From Pectobacterium aroidearum (GTDB taxonomy: Bacteria; Pseudomonadota; Gammaproteobacteria; Enterobacterales; Enterobacteriaceae), in contig NZ_CP065044.1 of the NCBI RefSeq assembly GCF_015689195.1, positions 3,596,001 to 3,660,000 of the forward strand: a stretch of 64,000 nt of DNA. Reading direction: 5' to 3'. The notes beneath the pieces were generated by a model, which was not told the DNA's origin, did no database searches, and saw nothing but the letters and a program-made list of their open reading frames with translations. How positions within the stretch are numbered: the first letter of the stretch is position 1; each line of letters opens with the position of its first letter. Positions 48,657 to 57,496 of the stretch are shown here, piece after piece. Position numbers and translations under genes: made by a program.

Positions 48657-51086
48657 TTAACCCGCGAACTGGCGGAAAAGAGCTTTACCGCGTAAGAGTC
48701 GTAGCCCCAGCCAGCCGCCGCAGAGCGACAGCAGGAACGCCGCGATTAGCGGGAGCGTTATCCACATCGTGACATTCGGTTCCCAGGCAAAGTTAAATAC
48801 TTTACGCTGCAACAGCCACAGGGCAGATTCTGCGCCAATCGCCGCTGCCGTTCCTGCTACCAGCCCCAGTACCGCGAATTCACACCACAGCGTGGTGCGC
48901 AGCAGGCGTAGCCCAGCTCCCAGCGTTCGATATACCATCAGTTCCTGACGCCGTTGACGCATCCCGACCTGAATTTGTGCCAACAACAGCAGCACGCCGC
49001 AGAACAGTACCAGAATGACCATAATCTCCAGCGCCCGGCTTACCTGCTGTAAGACCTGCCCCACCTGACGCAGAATACTGCCGATATCCAGCACGCTCAC
49101 CGTCGGGAACTGGCGATTCAGTTGCGTAATCATCTTCTCATCGCCATCATAGCGGAAGCTGGTCAGCCAGGACTGCGGCTGGTTATCCAACGCTCCTACA
49201 GGGAAAATGAAGAAGAAGTTCGGACGCAGGCTTTCCCAATCCACCTGACGGAAGCTGGTCACCGTGGCGCTAAACGGCTGCGTATCACCGGTAAAGGTCA
49301 GCGTATCGCCAATCTTGATCCCCATCTCTTTGGCTTCTTTCGCTTCCATAGAGACTTCACCCGGCTTCGGCGCTTCGCCTTCCACCAGTACGTTGTGCGG
49401 CGGAATCCCATTCATCCAGGTCAGGTTCAGCTCACGGTTCACCGTGTTGCCGCCCGGATCGTCCTCGTGGATCACTTCCGTCGCAATCTGCTGATTAATT
49501 TCCGTCAGACGCGCACGAATAATCGGGAAGAATTGCTCCGGCGTCACGTCATGCTGAGAGAGGAAATCTTCAACCTGTGGCACCTGCTCCTTCGTGATAT
49601 TCAGCAGGAAATAGTTCGGGCTGCCCGGCGGCAATTGCTGCTGCCAGCGATCCAGCAAGTCACCGCGCATCACCAACAGGAGTGCCAAGAGCATAAAGGA
49701 CAGCGAAAAGGCGGCCAGTTGGCTGAGCGTCGACCACGGCTGGCGCAACAGGCGATTAATGGCCAGACGCAATGCCAGTCGTTTAACCGTCAAGCGTCGT
49801 AATAACAGCAACCCGCCCCAACCGATAACGCCCAACAGTAACGACAGCACCGCCATACCGCCGAGCAGCGACCACAGCAGCACGCCGCCACCGGACAACA
49901 CGGCCAGCAGGCCGACGACAATAAGCAGGACAATCGGCAGGTAGTAGCGCAGCGGCCACACGTTCGCCACCACATCCTGACGTAACACGCGCAGCGGTTG
50001 TGTCGCTAGCAGCAGTCGATACGGGCGCAGGCCAACCAGCAGCGAGATCAGAACCAGCGATCCCAGCGCCCATACCCACGGCCACAGCCCAGAAGCTGGC
50101 AGTGTGGCGGGCAGCACCGGTGCCAGCATTTTCATCAACAGCGCCTCAAATCCCAGACCGAGCACGCTGCCGCACACCGCCGCCAGCCCGAGCACGGAAA
50201 GCCACTGCCCGATGATTAAGCGCCTCAGCGCTTGTCTGCCTGCACCCAGCGTTTTCAGGATAGCGACCAAATCATAACGGCTGCGGCAGTAGTGCCCCAT
50301 CGCCACCGCCACTGCGGCAATAGACAACAGCAGCGTCAGCAGCGCCGACAACAACAGGAACTGCTGCGACCGCTTTAACGACTGGCTCAGCGCGCCTTCA
50401 GAATCCTCCATGCCATACCAGCGCTGATCGGGCTTAAGCTGTGGTTTGATGAAGTTGCTGAATTCACTAATTTGCTTCTCATTGCCGGAAAACATGTAGC
50501 GCCAGGTAATGCGTCCCCCCGGCTGAATCGCACCGGTTTTCTCGACATCGTCCAGATTCATCAGAATACGCGGCGCGGTCTCAAACGGATTGAAGCCGGC
50601 ATCCGGCTCCTGAATCAGCTCGCCGCTGATGCGCAGTGAAGTATCGCCGACGTCCAGCATATCACCGACTTTCAGCCCAAGTAGCGCCAGCAGGCGCGGC
50701 GCTACCAGCACCGTTCCCGCTTCCGCATGCAGCCCTTCAGGACGCGTCTGCAAATTGCCATACAACGGATAACGCTGGTCAGTGGCTTTAACCTGTGCCA
50801 GCTGTGGCGTATCGCCCGCGAACGTCATGGTCATGAAAGAAATCTGTCTACTGAGCGTCAGCCCGCGCTGCTGCGCGTCCTGAAGCCAGGCTTCCGCGAC
50901 AGGCCGTGAAGCACGCAGCACGCGGTCGCCAGCCAGAAAATCACGGCTCTGCTGACTGAGCCCTTTTTCCATGCGATCGCTGATCGTACCCAGCGCCAGC
51001 ACACAAGCGACAGCCAGCGTTAATGCCAACCAGACAATCAGTAAGGAAGGAGAGCGCCATTCGCGCCAGAACCACCGCCAGATCAT
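48657..51086 (-). CDS. ybbP: FtsX-like ABC transporter permease YbbP
   Basis: A large inner-membrane permease of 809 residues with a MacB/FtsX architecture. An N-terminal helix is followed by a periplasmic domain (about 40-250), a group of membrane segments, a second periplasmic domain (about 490-690) and a last membrane group. It pairs with the ATPase YbbA (ATGA 4-bp overlap). Homologues are annotated as putative lysophospholipase-associated or lipoprotein-type ABC permeases; the substrate is unknown. Confidence 0.93.
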   Translation of the reverse strand: MIWRWFWREWRSPSLLIVWLALTLAVACVLALGTISDRMEKGLSQQSRDFLAGDRVLRASRPVAEAWLQDAQQRGLTLSRQISFMTMTFAGDTPQLAQVKATDQRYPLYGNLQTRPEGLHAEAGTVLVAPRLLALLGLKVGDMLDVGDTSLRISGELIQEPDAGFNPFETAPRILMNLDDVEKTGAIQPGGRITWRYMFSGNEKQISEFSNFIKPQLKPDQRWYGMEDSEGALSQSLKRSQQFLLLSALLTLLLSIAAVAVAMGHYCRSRYDLVAILKTLGAGRQALRRLIIGQWLSVLGLAAVCGSVLGLGFEALLMKMLAPVLPATLPASGLWPWVWALGSLVLISLLVGLRPYRLLLATQPLRVLRQDVVANVWPLRYYLPIVLLIVVGLLAVLSGGGVLLWSLLGGMAVLSLLLGVIGWGGLLLLRRLTVKRLALRLAINRLLRQPWSTLSQLAAFSLSFMLLALLLVMRGDLLDRWQQQLPPGSPNYFLLNITKEQVPQVEDFLSQHDVTPEQFFPIIRARLTEINQQIATEVIHEDDPGGNTVNRELNLTWMNGIPPHNVLVEGEAPKPGEVSMEAKEAKEMGIKIGDTLTFTGDTQPFSATVTSFRQVDWESLRPNFFFIFPVGALDNQPQSWLTSFRYDGDEKMITQLNRQFPTVSVLDIGSILRQVGQVLQQVSRALEIMVILVLFCGVLLLLAQIQVGMRQRRQELMVYRTLGAGLRLLRTTLWCEFAVLGLVAGTAAAIGAESALWLLQRKVFNFAWEPNVTMWITLPLIAAFLLSLCGGWLGLRLLRGKALFRQFAG

Positions 51087-51814
51087 GCGTCCTCCCGCAG
51101 CTTGCCGTCGACTAAACGCAGGCGTCGTTCACAGCGCGCCGCCAGTTGTTCATCGTGCGTTACCAGAATCAACGTAGTGGCATAGTCGCGGTTGAGGGAA
51201 AACAGCAGATCAACGATGCGTTCACCGGTTTTACGATCCAGATTCCCAGTAGGCTCATCGGCAAACAAGACGTTGGGACGACCGCTGAACGCACGCGCCA
51301 GCGCCACACGCTGCTGCTCACCGCCAGAAAGCTGAGCAGGAAGATGATGTAAGCGCTCACCCAACCCGAGCTGTTGTAACAGTTGTTCAGCCTGTCCACG
51401 GCTGTGGCTGTCGCTTTCACCACGCAGCAACGCGGGTAATTGCACGTTCTCCAATGCATTCAGCGTCGGCACCAGCATGAAAGACTGAAAGACAAAGCCG
51501 ACATGCTGAGCGCGCAGCGCCGCACGGCCTTCCTCATCCAGCGCGTTTAGCGACTTGCCCATCAGGCCCACCTCGCCTTCCGTGCCATCATCCAGCCCGG
51601 CCAAAATTCCCAGCAAGGTCGATTTCCCCGAACCGGATTCCCCAATCAGGGCAATTGTCTGCGCAGGTTTGACAATAAGCTCAACTCCGGTAAGGATGGA
51701 AAGCCGATTTTCTCCCTGACCAACGTGCTTACTAAGATGATGAACTTCAAGAATGTTTTCTACGTGCGCAGTTTTGCTTGGCGTAGCACTCGCTGGGCTG
51801 GTCTTCGCAAACAT
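51083..51814 (-). CDS. ybbA: ABC transporter ATP-binding protein YbbA
   Basis: A 243-residue ATPase (E. coli 228). Walker A is GESGSGKSTLL, the signature LSGGEQQRVALARA, and Walker B VLFADEPTGNLD. The N-terminus MFAKTSPASATPSKTAHVENILEVHH is about 15 residues longer than E. coli MPAENIVEVHH. No internal ATG, GTG or TTG fits between the N-terminus and the ABC domain. Its first 26 codons lie antisense to the first 26 codons of tesA. It is coupled to ybbP. Confidence 0.92.
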   Translation of the reverse strand: MFAKTSPASATPSKTAHVENILEVHHLSKHVGQGENRLSILTGVELIVKPAQTIALIGESGSGKSTLLGILAGLDDGTEGEVGLMGKSLNALDEEGRAALRAQHVGFVFQSFMLVPTLNALENVQLPALLRGESDSHSRGQAEQLLQQLGLGERLHHLPAQLSGGEQQRVALARAFSGRPNVLFADEPTGNLDRKTGERIVDLLFSLNRDYATTLILVTHDEQLAARCERRLRLVDGKLREDA

Positions 51815-52420
51815 GTTTTCGTCCTTTTGCTTCTGGGATTATGCAGCGTACGCGCTTTCGCCGCTGACACATTATTAATTCTGGGCGATAGCCTTAGCGC
51901 GGGCTACCAAATGCCGGCCGCTAACGCGTGGCCAACGCTGTTGAACACACAGTGGCAAACGCAGAAAAAAGGCATCGCTGTGGTTAACGCCAGCATTAGC
52001 GGTGACACCACCGCACAAGGGCTGGCGCGACTTCCTGCCTTGTTAAAACAGCATCAGCCACGTTGGGTGTTGATTGAACTGGGCGGCAATGACGGGCTAC
52101 GGGGATTTCCGGCCCCTAATATCGAGCAGGATCTGGCAAAAATCATCACGCTGGTCAAACAGGCTAACGCTCAGCCTCTGATTATGCAGATCCGTTTGCC
52201 GACCAACTATGGCCGTCGCTACACCGAGTCATTCAGCAATATTTACCCCAAATTGGCGGAGCAGTTTGCACTTCCGCTGCTGCCTTTCTTTATGGAGCAG
52301 GTGTATCTTAAACCGGAGTGGATGATGGAAGATGGCATCCATCCAACCCGGGATGCCCAACCGTTTATCGCAGAATGGATGGCGAAGCAGCTGGAACCCT
52401 TAGTTAACCATGAGTCTTAA
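51737..52420 (+). CDS. tesA: Acyl-CoA thioesterase I / protease I / lysophospholipase L1 (TesA)
   Basis: Periplasmic SGNH hydrolase with thioesterase and lysophospholipase activity. Block I is GDSLSAGY (Ser52 in the precursor), block III GGNDG, and block V DGIHP (Asp and His). From ATG 51737 the 227-residue precursor has a long positively charged n-region (FYVRSFAWRSTRWAGLRKH) before the hydrophobic core and an AFA/ADTLL cleavage site. E. coli TesA is 208, with a shorter n-region. The extra codons are antisense to the extended YbbA N-terminus. ATG 51740 and GTG 51725 are alternatives. Confidence 0.93.
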   Translation: MMNFKNVFYVRSFAWRSTRWAGLRKHVFVLLLLGLCSVRAFAADTLLILGDSLSAGYQMPAANAWPTLLNTQWQTQKKGIAVVNASISGDTTAQGLARLPALLKQHQPRWVLIELGGNDGLRGFPAPNIEQDLAKIITLVKQANAQPLIMQIRLPTNYGRRYTESFSNIYPKLAEQFALPLLPFFMEQVYLKPEWMMEDGIHPTRDAQPFIAEWMAKQLEPLVNHES

Positions 52421-52448
52421 TAAATAGGCTTTTGAATTAGGTAAAGTT

Positions 52449-53219
52449 ATGCAAAAAACGGTCTTCATTACGGGTTGCTCCAGCGGTATTGGCCTGATTG
52501 CCGCTCAGGATCTGCAAAAGCGCGGCTATCGCGTGATTGCGGCCTGCCGTCGCGCAGAGGATGTTGCGCGCCTGAACGCGCTGGGTCTGGAAGCGATTAC
52601 GCTCGATCTGGATGACAGCGCCAGCGTTGAACAAGCCGCCGCAGAGGTGATCAGACTGACCGATAACCGCCTGTACGGGTTGTTTAATAACGCCGGATAC
52701 GGTCTGTATGGCCCGCTGAATACCATTTCGCGCCAGCAGCTCGAACAGCAGTTTTCCAGCAACCTGTTCGGCACGCATCAGCTCACGCAATTACTGCTGC
52801 CCGCTATGCTGCCGCACGGCGAAGGCCGTATCATCCAGACCAGTTCGGTGTTAGGGCTGGTGTCAACGCCGGGGCGCGGCGCGTATGCCGCCAGCAAATA
52901 TGCGTTGGAAGCGTGGTCAGATGCGCTGCGCATGGAGTTACACGGCAGCGGCCTGCACGTCAGCCTGATCGAGCCCGGCCCAATTAGCACACGCTTTACT
53001 CATAACGTGGCGCAAACGCAGACGGACAAACCGGTGACCAACCCCGGCATCGCTAAGCGTTTCACTCTGCCGCCGGAAGCGATATTGCCGAAGCTCCATC
53101 ATGCGCTGGAAAGTTCGCGGCCTAAATTACGCTATCCCGTCACGCTGGTCGCTCACGCCTTAACCTGGCTGCGCCGCCTGCTACCGGGGTGTTTGCTGGA
53201 TAAAGTATTACGAGGATAA
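52449..53219 (+). CDS. ybbO: Short-chain dehydrogenase/aldehyde reductase YbbO
   Basis: A classical SDR of 256 residues (E. coli 269). The nucleotide-binding motif TGCSSGIG (8-15), NNAG (80-83), and the catalytic Ser132/133, Tyr146 and Lys150 (YAASK) are present. Homologue YbbO is an NADP-dependent aldehyde reductase; the physiological substrate here is an inference. It follows tesA by 28 bp, as in E. coli. Confidence 0.92.
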   Translation: MQKTVFITGCSSGIGLIAAQDLQKRGYRVIAACRRAEDVARLNALGLEAITLDLDDSASVEQAAAEVIRLTDNRLYGLFNNAGYGLYGPLNTISRQQLEQQFSSNLFGTHQLTQLLLPAMLPHGEGRIIQTSSVLGLVSTPGRGAYAASKYALEAWSDALRMELHGSGLHVSLIEPGPISTRFTHNVAQTQTDKPVTNPGIAKRFTLPPEAILPKLHHALESSRPKLRYPVTLVAHALTWLRRLLPGCLLDKVLRG

Positions 53220-53328
53220 ACCTCAGAAGGTGAGGTATTGCACACTTGCCTCTGTACGAGGCTTGCAAGTGACACCGACAGGCCCCATCTAAGGGTCAAA
53301 CGCATTCAGGAAGTAAGAGAGACTACTC

Positions 53329-54189
53329 ATGTTAGAACAACAAGCGACTATCATTGACGTCAACGAATCCAACCTGCGTCAGGTGTTGGACCACTCCATG
53401 ACACTGCCAGTCCTGTTTTACTTCTGGTCGGCGCGTAGCCAGCACTGTCTGGAACTGGAACCGGTGCTGGACAGGCTGGCGCAGGAATATGCAGGACAGT
53501 TTGTTCTGGCGAAGGTTGACTGTGATGCCGAACAGCGCGTCGCGGCTCAGTTTGGCCTGCGCTCAATCCCCACCGTTTATCTCGTTAAAGATGCTCAGCC
53601 GCTGGACGGTTTTCAGGGGCCACAGCCGGAAGAAGCCATTCGTGAATTGCTGAAACGCGCATTGCCGAAAGAAGAAGAGCTGAAAGTCGCGCAGGCACAG
53701 CTGTTGATTCAGGAAGACAAACTGTCAGAAGCAATGCACTTGCTGAAAGACGCCTGGCAACTCAGCCAGCAGCGCAGCGATATCGGTCTGATGCTGGCGG
53801 AAGTGCAGATTCAGATTAAACGTAGTGAAGAGGCAGAAGCGGTATTAGCCACCATTCCTTTGCAAGATCAAGATACCCGCTATCACAGTCTCGTCGCGCA
53901 GATTGAGTTGCTGAAACAGGCGGCAGATACGCCGGAAATTCAGCATCTACAGCAAAAATTGGATGCTGCCCCGCAAAATGCGGAACTGGCGGTACAGCTG
54001 GCGCTGCAACTGCATCAGGTCGGTCGTAATGAAGAAGCCCTTGAACTGCTGATGGGATTCCTGAAGAAAGATCTGGCCGTTGCTAACGGCAGCGCACGCA
54101 AAACGCTGATGGACATCATGGCCGCCCTCGGCACCGGCGACGCCCTCGCCGCCCGCTACCGTCGGCAGCTCTACTCGCTACTGTATTAA
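53329..54189 (+). CDS. cnoX: Chaperedoxin CnoX (YbbN)
   Basis: Thioredoxin-fold (about 1-110) plus TPR (about 115-286) protein that protects proteins from oxidation and passes them to GroEL and DnaK. It has 286 residues (E. coli 284). The active-site position is SQHC (37-40) rather than CXXC, as in E. coli YbbN, so it is not a classical reductase. A clear terminator follows. Confidence 0.94.
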   Translation: MLEQQATIIDVNESNLRQVLDHSMTLPVLFYFWSARSQHCLELEPVLDRLAQEYAGQFVLAKVDCDAEQRVAAQFGLRSIPTVYLVKDAQPLDGFQGPQPEEAIRELLKRALPKEEELKVAQAQLLIQEDKLSEAMHLLKDAWQLSQQRSDIGLMLAEVQIQIKRSEEAEAVLATIPLQDQDTRYHSLVAQIELLKQAADTPEIQHLQQKLDAAPQNAELAVQLALQLHQVGRNEEALELLMGFLKKDLAVANGSARKTLMDIMAALGTGDALAARYRRQLYSLLY

Positions 54190-54199
54190 TTCTCTTGTG

Positions 54200-54231
54200 A
54201 AAAAGGCCAGAACATTGATTCTGGCCTTTTT
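54200..54231 (+). terminator. cnoX terminator
   Basis: AAAAAGGCCAGAA (54200-54212), 6-nt loop, TTCTGGCCTTTTT (54219-54231). Perfect 13-bp stem with a T-run. Confidence 0.9.
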
Positions 54232-54252
54232 ATTTGCAGGTAAGCATTAGCC

Positions 54253-54332
54253 ATCGGCTTATCGGCTTATCGGCTTATCGGCTTATCGGCTTATCGGCTT
54301 ATCGGCTTATCGGCTTATCGGCTTATCGGCTT
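54253..54332 (+). repeat. 8-bp tandem repeat (ATCGGCTT) x10
   Basis: Ten perfect consecutive copies of ATCGGCTT, 80 bp in total, start right after the cnoX terminator. Not within a coding region. Such arrays change length by slippage. Confidence 0.95.
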
Positions 54333-54396
54333 ATGCTAGATTGATGTGATCGTTTCGGGCGTACTAACCACCCTACTTTTCTGTCATTTCATCACT

Positions 54397-54576
54397 CGCC
54401 CGACAAGGAGCGCTCAATCGCCGCAGCTCCTTGACCTCTGGCTATTTGGCGGACGTTGTGCCGCTTCGCGGTATCTTCGGCGTTCGTGCCCGTTATTCGG
54501 GCCGTCAGTGACGCGTTCCTGACGCGGCACTGACTCTCGCCGCGTCCATGCGGCTCATCCGACGGTCACGCCCACC
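54397..54576. repeat. Dispersed repeat A, copy 2
   Basis: Aligns with 48393-48569. Shared parts are CGCCCGAC-x-AGG, GCGCTCAATCGCCGC, CCGCTKCGCGGT, and the 35-bp core 54501-54535, which carries a 7-bp stem GTCAGTG/CACTGAC (54504-54510 / 54528-54534). Located in the 479-bp gap between cnoX and yfaY with the tandem repeat. No ORF. Confidence 0.8.
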
Positions 54577-54668
54577 TCAGCACAGCGTTTGACGCCAGAA
54601 AATGAAAAACAGAAAAATCAGAGAACATACATACTTTTTTATATGTTTAATATTATTACGTTTTTACT

Positions 54669-55862
54669 CTATAACGTCTTCAACACCGTGATCCAGCCGT
54701 GCCCGCCGTACACTGACCAGCCGTTTAGCCAGCGGCGCAGCATGTTCATCACCAGCATAGCAACAACCTCTTGATGGGTTTTCAGGCTGTAGCGCTGTAC
54801 GTTGAACTGTATCGTTTGGGCGAAAGCCCCTTCCGGCGTATGCAGCGCTAATGACAGTTCTGCATCATTCCGACTTCCCACAACCAGCGCTAACGACGCG
54901 CCCTGACGCTCCGCCAGATGACGAGCATAATCCGCTAGCCCAGACAGGCTGGTGTCCTCAACGCGTGCCAGCAGTTCCCCGCCCACTAGCGGCGTATTCG
55001 CCGACTGGAGCTGCCAGTTGAGCAATCCTGCCGTGAAGTGTTCACTCACTGCCAGCGTCATATCACGTTCAGCCAGACGCCGTGCAAGCTGCGCTGGCAG
55101 CCCTTCCGTTCCTTCAAAGAGGGTATTTTCCCCAGCTACGGCGCGCACCGTTTCCCACAGTTGCACCATCTTTTCCTGCTGAGCGGCTGGCCCTGTCAGC
55201 TTCAGCTCGATAATCGGCATAGAAGAGCGGTAGCCCAGCACCACGCCCGGCGGTAACGCCATACCATCCAGCTGACTTGCCAGATCGCTCTCGGAACGAC
55301 CAAAGGTGGTCAGGCGCAGGCACAGCGGGGCATCGGCAACAGCAAAACGCTCGCGCAAGCGCGGCATAATTTGCTGATCGACCATGACCTTAAACTCAGA
55401 CGGGACTCCCGGAGTGAAAAACATCAGACACTTATTCAAGTGCAGTGCAAAACCACAGGCGGTACCAACCGGGTTATCTACCATTTCCGCGCTGGCGGGG
55501 ATTTGTGCCTGTTTGCGGTTACTCGGCGCCATCACTCTGCCGCGCTCGGCAAAAAAAGCCTCCATCCGCGCCAGCCATTCTGCGTGCTCAACCAGCCCTT
55601 CACCCGCTGCGGTGGCCGCCGCCAACGCGCTGAGATCGTCGCTGGTCGGCCCCAAACCACCGTTTACAATCAGGATATCGGCGATCTGGCTACGCTGTGT
55701 TATCGCCGTCACCAACGCATCGAGATCGTCCCCAACCGTCATCCGGCTGGTCATCGGTAATCCCTGTTGAAACAAATAATCCGCCAACCAGGCCGCATTG
55801 GTATCAATAATCTGACCATGCAGCACTTCATCGCCGGTACACAACATCTCGACCCTAAGCAT
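54669..55862 (-). CDS. yfaY: CinA-like protein YfaY
   Basis: A CinA/NMN-deamidase-related protein of 397 residues. The N-terminal molybdopterin-binding-like domain has MLCTGDEVLHGQIIDTNAAWLADYL and VNGGLGPTSDD. The C-terminal CinA-type domain (about 240-397) has AVSEHFTAGLLNWQ, where active NMN deamidases have a SCTGG motif. Deamidase activity is therefore doubtful. E. coli YfaY shares this family and, like here, lies near yfaZ. Confidence 0.9.
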   Translation of the reverse strand: MLRVEMLCTGDEVLHGQIIDTNAAWLADYLFQQGLPMTSRMTVGDDLDALVTAITQRSQIADILIVNGGLGPTSDDLSALAAATAAGEGLVEHAEWLARMEAFFAERGRVMAPSNRKQAQIPASAEMVDNPVGTACGFALHLNKCLMFFTPGVPSEFKVMVDQQIMPRLRERFAVADAPLCLRLTTFGRSESDLASQLDGMALPPGVVLGYRSSMPIIELKLTGPAAQQEKMVQLWETVRAVAGENTLFEGTEGLPAQLARRLAERDMTLAVSEHFTAGLLNWQLQSANTPLVGGELLARVEDTSLSGLADYARHLAERQGASLALVVGSRNDAELSLALHTPEGAFAQTIQFNVQRYSLKTHQEVVAMLVMNMLRRWLNGWSVYGGHGWITVLKTL

Positions 55863-55973
55863 TTTTTTATTCCTCGTGACGATCCTGAAACCACTTTAAA
55901 AAGTCGGATGAACAAACACAATGTTTCTTTCAGCCAGCTCGATAGCACCACGCAGCCGCTGAGTCTCGTCCAG

Positions 55974-55991
55974 TGTAAATATAAAATTACA
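55974..55991. promoter_or_regulatory. TyrR box upstream of tyrP
   Basis: TGTAAA-TATAAA-ATTACA matches the TyrR consensus TGTAAA-N6-TTTACA except one base in the right arm. It lies just upstream of the putative promoter TTGACA (56009-56014), 17 bp, TACCCT (56032-56037). It is divergent from yfaY. Confidence 0.75.
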
Positions 55992-56008
55992 CCCCTCGTA
56001 ACGGCGTT

Positions 56009-56037
56009 TTGACAGAAATCACTGAATACTCTACCCT
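56009..56037 (+). promoter_or_regulatory. Putative tyrP promoter
   Basis: -35 TTGACA (56009-56014), 17-bp spacer, -10 TACCCT (56032-56037). About 45 bp before the GTG start and 17 bp downstream of a TyrR box. Confidence 0.55.
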
Positions 56038-56082
56038 GCTGCCAAAAATATCTGGATAGCCACGCTATATATAGAGGAATAG

Positions 56083-57291
56083 GTGAAAAATCGTACTCTT
56101 GGCAGTATTTTTATCGTTGCTGGTACCACAATTGGAGCAGGAATGTTGGCGATGCCGCTGGCAACGGCTGGCGTCGGATTTGGCACGACATTGATGATAT
56201 TAATCGGTCTGTGGGCACTGATGTGTTACAGCGCCCTGCTGCTGGTTGAAGTGTATCAACATCAGCCGTCGCACACCGGATTAGGCACGTTGGCAAAAAT
56301 CTACCTCGGCCGCTGGGGACAATGGATTACCGGTTTCAGTATGCTATTTCTGATGTATGCGCTCACCGCGGCCTATATCAGCGGCGCAGGCGAACTGCTC
56401 GCCACCAGCATCAGCCAATGGAGTGGCTACTCACTTCCGCTGTCCGCCGGTATTCTACTCTTCACGCTGGTTGCCGGCGGCGTCGTCTGTATCGGGACTT
56501 CCTCCGTCGATTTGTTTAACCGCATTCTGTTTAGCGGCAAAGTGCTCATGCTCGTCATTATGCTGGCCGTCATGGTTCCACATATTCAGCGTGTAAATCT
56601 CTTAACGCTCCCACTGCAACAGGGTCTGACGCTCTCGGCATTACCCGTCATTCTGACGTCATTCGGCTTTCACGGCAGTATCCCCAGTATTGTGCATTAC
56701 ATGGGTGGTGACAGCCGTAAGTTGCGCCGGATATTTCTTATCGGTAGCGTGATACCGCTGATTGCCTACATTTTCTGGCAGCTCGCGATGCTAGGCAGCC
56801 TCAGTTCTTCAACATTCAATGCGATTTTGACCGATCAGGCAGGGTTGAATGGACTGATGCAGGCTATTCGTACGCTGGTGGCTTCACCGCACGTTGAACT
56901 GGCCGTCCACCTGTTTGCCGATCTGGCGCTGGCGACCTCTTTCCTCGGCGTGGCGCTTGGGCTATTCGATTATTTAGCCGATCTGTTTAAGCGTAAAAAT
57001 AGCGTCACCGGACGTGCCCAAACGGGTTTGCTGACCTTTATCCCACCTCTGGTGTTTGCACTCTTTTATCCGCAAGGGTTCGTGATGGCGCTGGGTTATG
57101 CGGCGATCTCACTGGCCGTGCTGGCACTGCTTATTCCCGTCCTGCTGAGCTGGCAGGTGCGCAAACAGCGTCCTGAAATACGTGCGACGCGAGGTGGTGC
57201 TCCAGTTCTGGCGCTGGTTTTCGCCAGCGGCGTAGGCATCATCCTGATCCAACTGGCGATGGTCGCAGGCTGGCTACCGTCGATTAGTTAA
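56083..57291 (+). CDS. tyrP: Tyrosine-specific permease TyrP
   Basis: Proton-driven tyrosine importer of the aromatic amino acid (HAAAP) family. It has 402 residues (E. coli 403) from GTG 56083, with AGAGGAATAG upstream. About 11 membrane helices are present. Near-identical segments to E. coli TyrP are [46 protein letters not shown] and [27 protein letters not shown]. TyrR control is indicated by the upstream box. Confidence 0.95.
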   Translation: MKNRTLGSIFIVAGTTIGAGMLAMPLATAGVGFGTTLMILIGLWALMCYSALLLVEVYQHQPSHTGLGTLAKIYLGRWGQWITGFSMLFLMYALTAAYISGAGELLATSISQWSGYSLPLSAGILLFTLVAGGVVCIGTSSVDLFNRILFSGKVLMLVIMLAVMVPHIQRVNLLTLPLQQGLTLSALPVILTSFGFHGSIPSIVHYMGGDSRKLRRIFLIGSVIPLIAYIFWQLAMLGSLSSSTFNAILTDQAGLNGLMQAIRTLVASPHVELAVHLFADLALATSFLGVALGLFDYLADLFKRKNSVTGRAQTGLLTFIPPLVFALFYPQGFVMALGYAAISLAVLALLIPVLLSWQVRKQRPEIRATRGGAPVLALVFASGVGIILIQLAMVAGWLPSIS

Positions 57292-57317
57292 CCTTCTCAT
57301 CGGTTAATCCAAGATAT

Positions 57318-57390
57318 AAAAAAACGCTGGGAGCGTTTTTCAACGTTGCGCAGCAACGGCCCGCAGGGTGACGGACAAGGATGCCCGTCA
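57318..57390 (+). repeat. Dispersed structured repeat B, copy 3
   Basis: AAAAACGCT / AGCGTTTTT stem (about 57320-57328 / 57332-57340), CGTTGCGCAGCAACG stem, CGGCCCGCAGGG, then GACGGACA-AGGA-TGCCCGTC stem and an A-run. It resembles copies at 25351 and 42015. Sits between convergent tyrP and yfaZ. Confidence 0.7.
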
Positions 57391-57393
57391 TAA

Positions 57394-57428
57394 AAAAAGA
57401 GCGTGAATTCAACATTCACGCTCTTTTT
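57394..57428. terminator. Bidirectional terminator between tyrP and yfaZ
   Basis: AAAAAGAGCGTGAAT (57394-57408), 5-nt loop, ATTCACGCTCTTTTT (57414-57428). Perfect 15-bp stem with A and T tails. Confidence 0.9.
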
Positions 57429-57496
57429 CTTTCCAGCAGCGATACGTCACATGGCCAAAAGCCAACACACCTGCGGCTTGAAGTATGACGGGTATA

